A stretch of DNA of 15,861 bases from Bacteroidota bacterium (GTDB lineage Bacteria > Bacteroidota > Ignavibacteria > Palsa-1295), in the NCBI GenBank assembly GCA_025363505.1, contig JANYDV010000071.1, forward strand, positions 1-15,861, written 5' to 3'. Positions 14,157-15,861 of this stretch are shown here, one piece after another. The notes below the pieces were generated by a model, which saw only the letters and a program-made list of their open reading frames with translations, was not told the DNA's origin and ran no database searches. How positions within the stretch are numbered: position 1 is the first letter of the stretch; every line of letters begins with the position of its first letter. The position numbers were made by a program, and so were the translations under genes.

Positions 14157-15020
14157 CTACTCCACCTCTAAAGAAATATCTAAGCCACTGACTGAATGAG
14201 TTAGTGCTCCGACCGAAATATACTTTACACCGGTTTCGGCAATCTTGCCGACGGTGTTTAAATTCACACCCCCTGATGCTTCAGTATCGAAAACCCCATT
14301 ATTTCTTTTGACACCTTCGCGAAGATCTTCGAGTAAAAAATTATCGAATAATACTCTGTCAATAATACCAACTCCGAACTCTTGCACGACTGCAAATTGC
14401 TCAAGATCGGTTACTTCTAATTCTACGGGAATATTATCGTGGGTTTGAAAATAAACGCGAAGCTTCTTTATCACTTGCTCAATATTCATCTCATTAGCTG
14501 CAATATGATTGTCTTTAACGAGAATCATATCTCCAAGTGAATAGCGATGATTATTTCCCCCACCACTCTTGACAGCATACCGATCAAATGGACGAAGCAA
14601 AGGCGCTGTCTTACGTGTATCGAGAATTGTTGCTCCGGTACCTCTAACGGCTTCAACAAACTGTGCAGTCATTGTCGCGATACCACACATTCGTTGCAAA
14701 ATATTTAGGGCAACGCGTTCGGCAGTAAGAATAATATCCAGCGGGGCTGAAATAACGGCAAGCCTATCGTTTATTTTAATAGCCGTTCCATCTGGTATCA
14801 GTATTTGGTGTGTAACTTCCGCCTCGCGATTGCTTCGCTTTGCGTACACACTAAAAACTTCGCAGGCATACTCTATCCCCGAGAGAATACCATCTTCTTT
14901 TGCGAGAAAAAAAGCTGTACCGACCTTGTTCGAATCAACGGTTGCTTCGGTCGTCGGGTCGCCCTTTCCGGTATCTTCGTTCAGCGCCGAAACAATAATA
15001 GAATATTCTTCTGGATTCAT
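14157..15020 (-). CDS. nadC: Nicotinate-nucleotide pyrophosphorylase (quinolinate phosphoribosyltransferase)
   Basis: The 287-residue enzyme converts quinolinate and PRPP to nicotinate mononucleotide in de novo NAD synthesis. Motifs in order are E-D-T-G-K-G-D-P-T-T (15-24), E-R-V-A-L-N-I-L-Q-R-M-C-G-I-A-T (101-116), D-T-R-K-T-A-P (134-140), G-G-G-N-N-H-R (153-159), V-K-D-N-H (168-172), E-L-E-V-T-D (200-205), E-A-S-G-G-V-N (247-253) and S-V-G-A-L-T-H-S (269-276). Length is normal for the family. The frame is open 21 codons further upstream, but that part would lie inside the lipoprotein gene; the ATG at 15020 overlaps its TGA in an ATGA junction, so the shorter start is chosen and coupling is expected. 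nadA and nadB are not in the window. Confidence 0.96.
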   Translation of the reverse strand: MNPEEYSIIVSALNEDTGKGDPTTEATVDSNKVGTAFFLAKEDGILSGIEYACEVFSVYAKRSNREAEVTHQILIPDGTAIKINDRLAVISAPLDIILTAERVALNILQRMCGIATMTAQFVEAVRGTGATILDTRKTAPLLRPFDRYAVKSGGGNNHRYSLGDMILVKDNHIAANEMNIEQVIKKLRVYFQTHDNIPVELEVTDLEQFAVVQEFGVGIIDRVLFDNFLLEDLREGVKRNNGVFDTEASGGVNLNTVGKIAETGVKYISVGALTHSVSGLDISLEVE

Positions 15021-15649
15021 TGTATAGTATAATCTATCAAACGATATGTGTAAAATTCCGAACGAAGCGAACAGACCAAACATTGATTTATATCCGCCAC
15101 AAACTTCGCATACACTTGTCCTACACCGCGCACGAAGCTATGCTCAAAATCTAATTGCAGTGTGGTAGTACTATCTGCATTATAGAGCATATAGTGCTGG
15201 TGAAGACGTTTACTTACGCTGCTATTGAAACTTGAATCTGATATCAATGATGTTTCTTGGTTTGAATTGATCCCATCAGCTTTTGTCGGCAAGAGCATTG
15301 CTATTGCTGATGTCGGTGAGATCGAGATCAGTGGTAAAAAAACACTGAGACCGGATCGAAGAAAACGATAATGAGTATCATCTTCTTTTTGAATAGATAT
15401 CGTATCAGTCCCCGATGACGAAACACGTGCAACCATCCATGCCTTGAGCACACTGTCGAACTGTACTACTGTTATTGTCAGTGTATCAGAAGTAATAAGT
15501 GTACCACGATAATATTTCTCACGTAAATACTGCCATCGGTTATCTACCTTTAATGGTAAATAGTCAGAAGAGGTGAGTGTTGTTGGTGGGGCAGAAGTCG
15601 TTTGACAACCAAGTGCCATCAACAATACCAGCCCCAAGTATTTTTTCAT
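15017..15649 (-). CDS. Small lipoprotein of unknown function upstream of nadC
   Basis: The 210-residue product begins MKKYLGLVLLMALGC, a short lipoprotein signal with the lipid-bearing cysteine at residue 15. After a Thr/Ser/Pro-rich linker, it has Y-L-P-L-K-V-D-N-R-W-Q-Y, a phrase common in small secreted or lipid-anchored proteins of FCB-group bacteria, and beta-strand-like alternation follows. Near the C-terminus is F-V-R-G-V-G-Q-V-Y-A-K and a pair of cysteines in Q-C-L-V-C-S. I recognise the style but no functional family. The ATG at 15649 is chosen because it gives a proper signal; a TTG seven codons upstream (15670) would overlap the preceding gene. It lies 13 bases after the probable aspartokinase end and overlaps nadC by four bases. 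Confidence 0.8.
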   Translation of the reverse strand: MKKYLGLVLLMALGCQTTSAPPTTLTSSDYLPLKVDNRWQYLREKYYRGTLITSDTLTITVVQFDSVLKAWMVARVSSSGTDTISIQKEDDTHYRFLRSGLSVFLPLISISPTSAIAMLLPTKADGINSNQETSLISDSSFNSSVSKRLHQHYMLYNADSTTTLQLDFEHSFVRGVGQVYAKFVADINQCLVCSLRSEFYTYRLIDYTIQ

Positions 15650-15662
15650 TCGTGTTATCAAA

Positions 15663-15861
15663 CTATTCAAAAAAATCGCGATGGAGCTTTTTTAATGCCT
15701 CGACCGCCCGATGTTCATCAAGCAAGACGACCAAACTACTTTCGACCGGAAGCACCGCACGAACCGGGAAGTTTCTCAGCGACCGGAATAGTTTTGCACG
15801 AATAGCCGTAAGATCTTGCATAGCATCACGGGTCCTGACCAACATCGAAAGCGCTGCCAGT
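15663..15861 (-). CDS. C-terminal end of a probable aspartokinase (ACT domain), 5' end off the right edge
   Basis: The frame is open from the right edge to a TAG at 15663, giving 65 residues. The order K-L-F-R-S-L-R-N-F-P-V-R-A-V, S-S-L-V-V-L-L-D-E, and E-A-L-K-K-L-H-R-D-F-F-E at the end matches the final ACT-domain strand and helix of aspartate kinases, which typically end in a phrase like V-x-x-L-H-x-x-F-F. An ATG occurs at 15845, but coding character continues above it to the edge, so this is a fragment and not a 60-residue gene. The usual S-x-G-A-S-x-x-N-I-S string of the domain is replaced by L-P-V-E-S-S-L, so the call is moderate. Another ACT-domain enzyme is the alternative. Confidence 0.55.
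   Translation of the reverse strand, partial: LAALSMLVRTRDAMQDLTAIRAKLFRSLRNFPVRAVLPVESSLVVLLDEHRAVEALKKLHRDFFE

Noticed and set aside
14569..15027. Plus-strand open frame of 152 codons
   Set aside because: It is fully antisense to nadC, which has all its family motifs on the minus strand.

Overview
The window holds most of a cell-surface polysaccharide export and assembly operon on the minus strand, a divergent heptose kinase gene, and a small housekeeping block with NAD synthesis. No rRNA, tRNA, CRISPR array, insertion sequence or phage gene was seen. The gene families point to a Gram-negative diderm. A Wzi-type barrel with an S-layer-like N-terminal segment, a long four-SLBB Wza-like protein with no lipobox, and starts that mostly lack Shine-Dalgarno sequences all suggest the Bacteroidota/Chlorobiota (FCB) group, perhaps an Ignavibacteria- or Kapabacteria-like lineage. 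That placement is inference from gene style, not a marker-based result.

Layout, reading leftward from the divergent control region at 12953-13150. First come two nucleotide-sugar enzymes: a WbpA/TviB-type UDP-HexNAc 6-dehydrogenase (12952-11600) and the UDP-GlcNAc 2-epimerase WecB (11581-10463). Next is the envelope export machinery: a Wza-like outer-membrane export protein (10453-8705), a Wzi-like barrel (8699-6978) and a Wzz-like co-polymerase without a kinase domain (6954-5755). Then come two membrane GT-C (GT39/ArnT-like) glycosyltransferases (5744-4419 and 4426-2801), an O-antigen polymerase/ligase family protein (2801-1329) and a Wzx-type flippase that runs off the left edge (1342-1). 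Neighbouring genes overlap or lie within about 25 bases of each other, so the set reads as one operon continuing leftward. The cytoplasmic glycosyltransferases and the initiating sugar-phosphate transferase are not in the window.

On the plus strand, 13151-14152 encodes the single-domain heptose-7-phosphate kinase RfaE1, an LPS-core precursor enzyme that may share the divergent control region. Convergent to it, with four bases between the stop codons, is a leftward group entering from the right edge: the C-terminus of a probable aspartokinase (15861-15663), a small lipoprotein of unknown function (15649-15017) and nadC (15020-14157).

Together the minus-strand operon would make an N-acetylated hexosaminuronic acid precursor, flip lipid-linked units, modify them on the periplasmic face with polyprenyl-phosphate sugars, polymerise or ligate them, and export the product. 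I did not find a clearly new biological system. The best leads are a strong hairpin in the start of the wzi-like gene, a repeated 11-mer and hairpin in the divergent control region, tandem GT-C enzymes in an otherwise Wzx/Wzy-type locus, and an unknown lipoprotein coupled to nadC.
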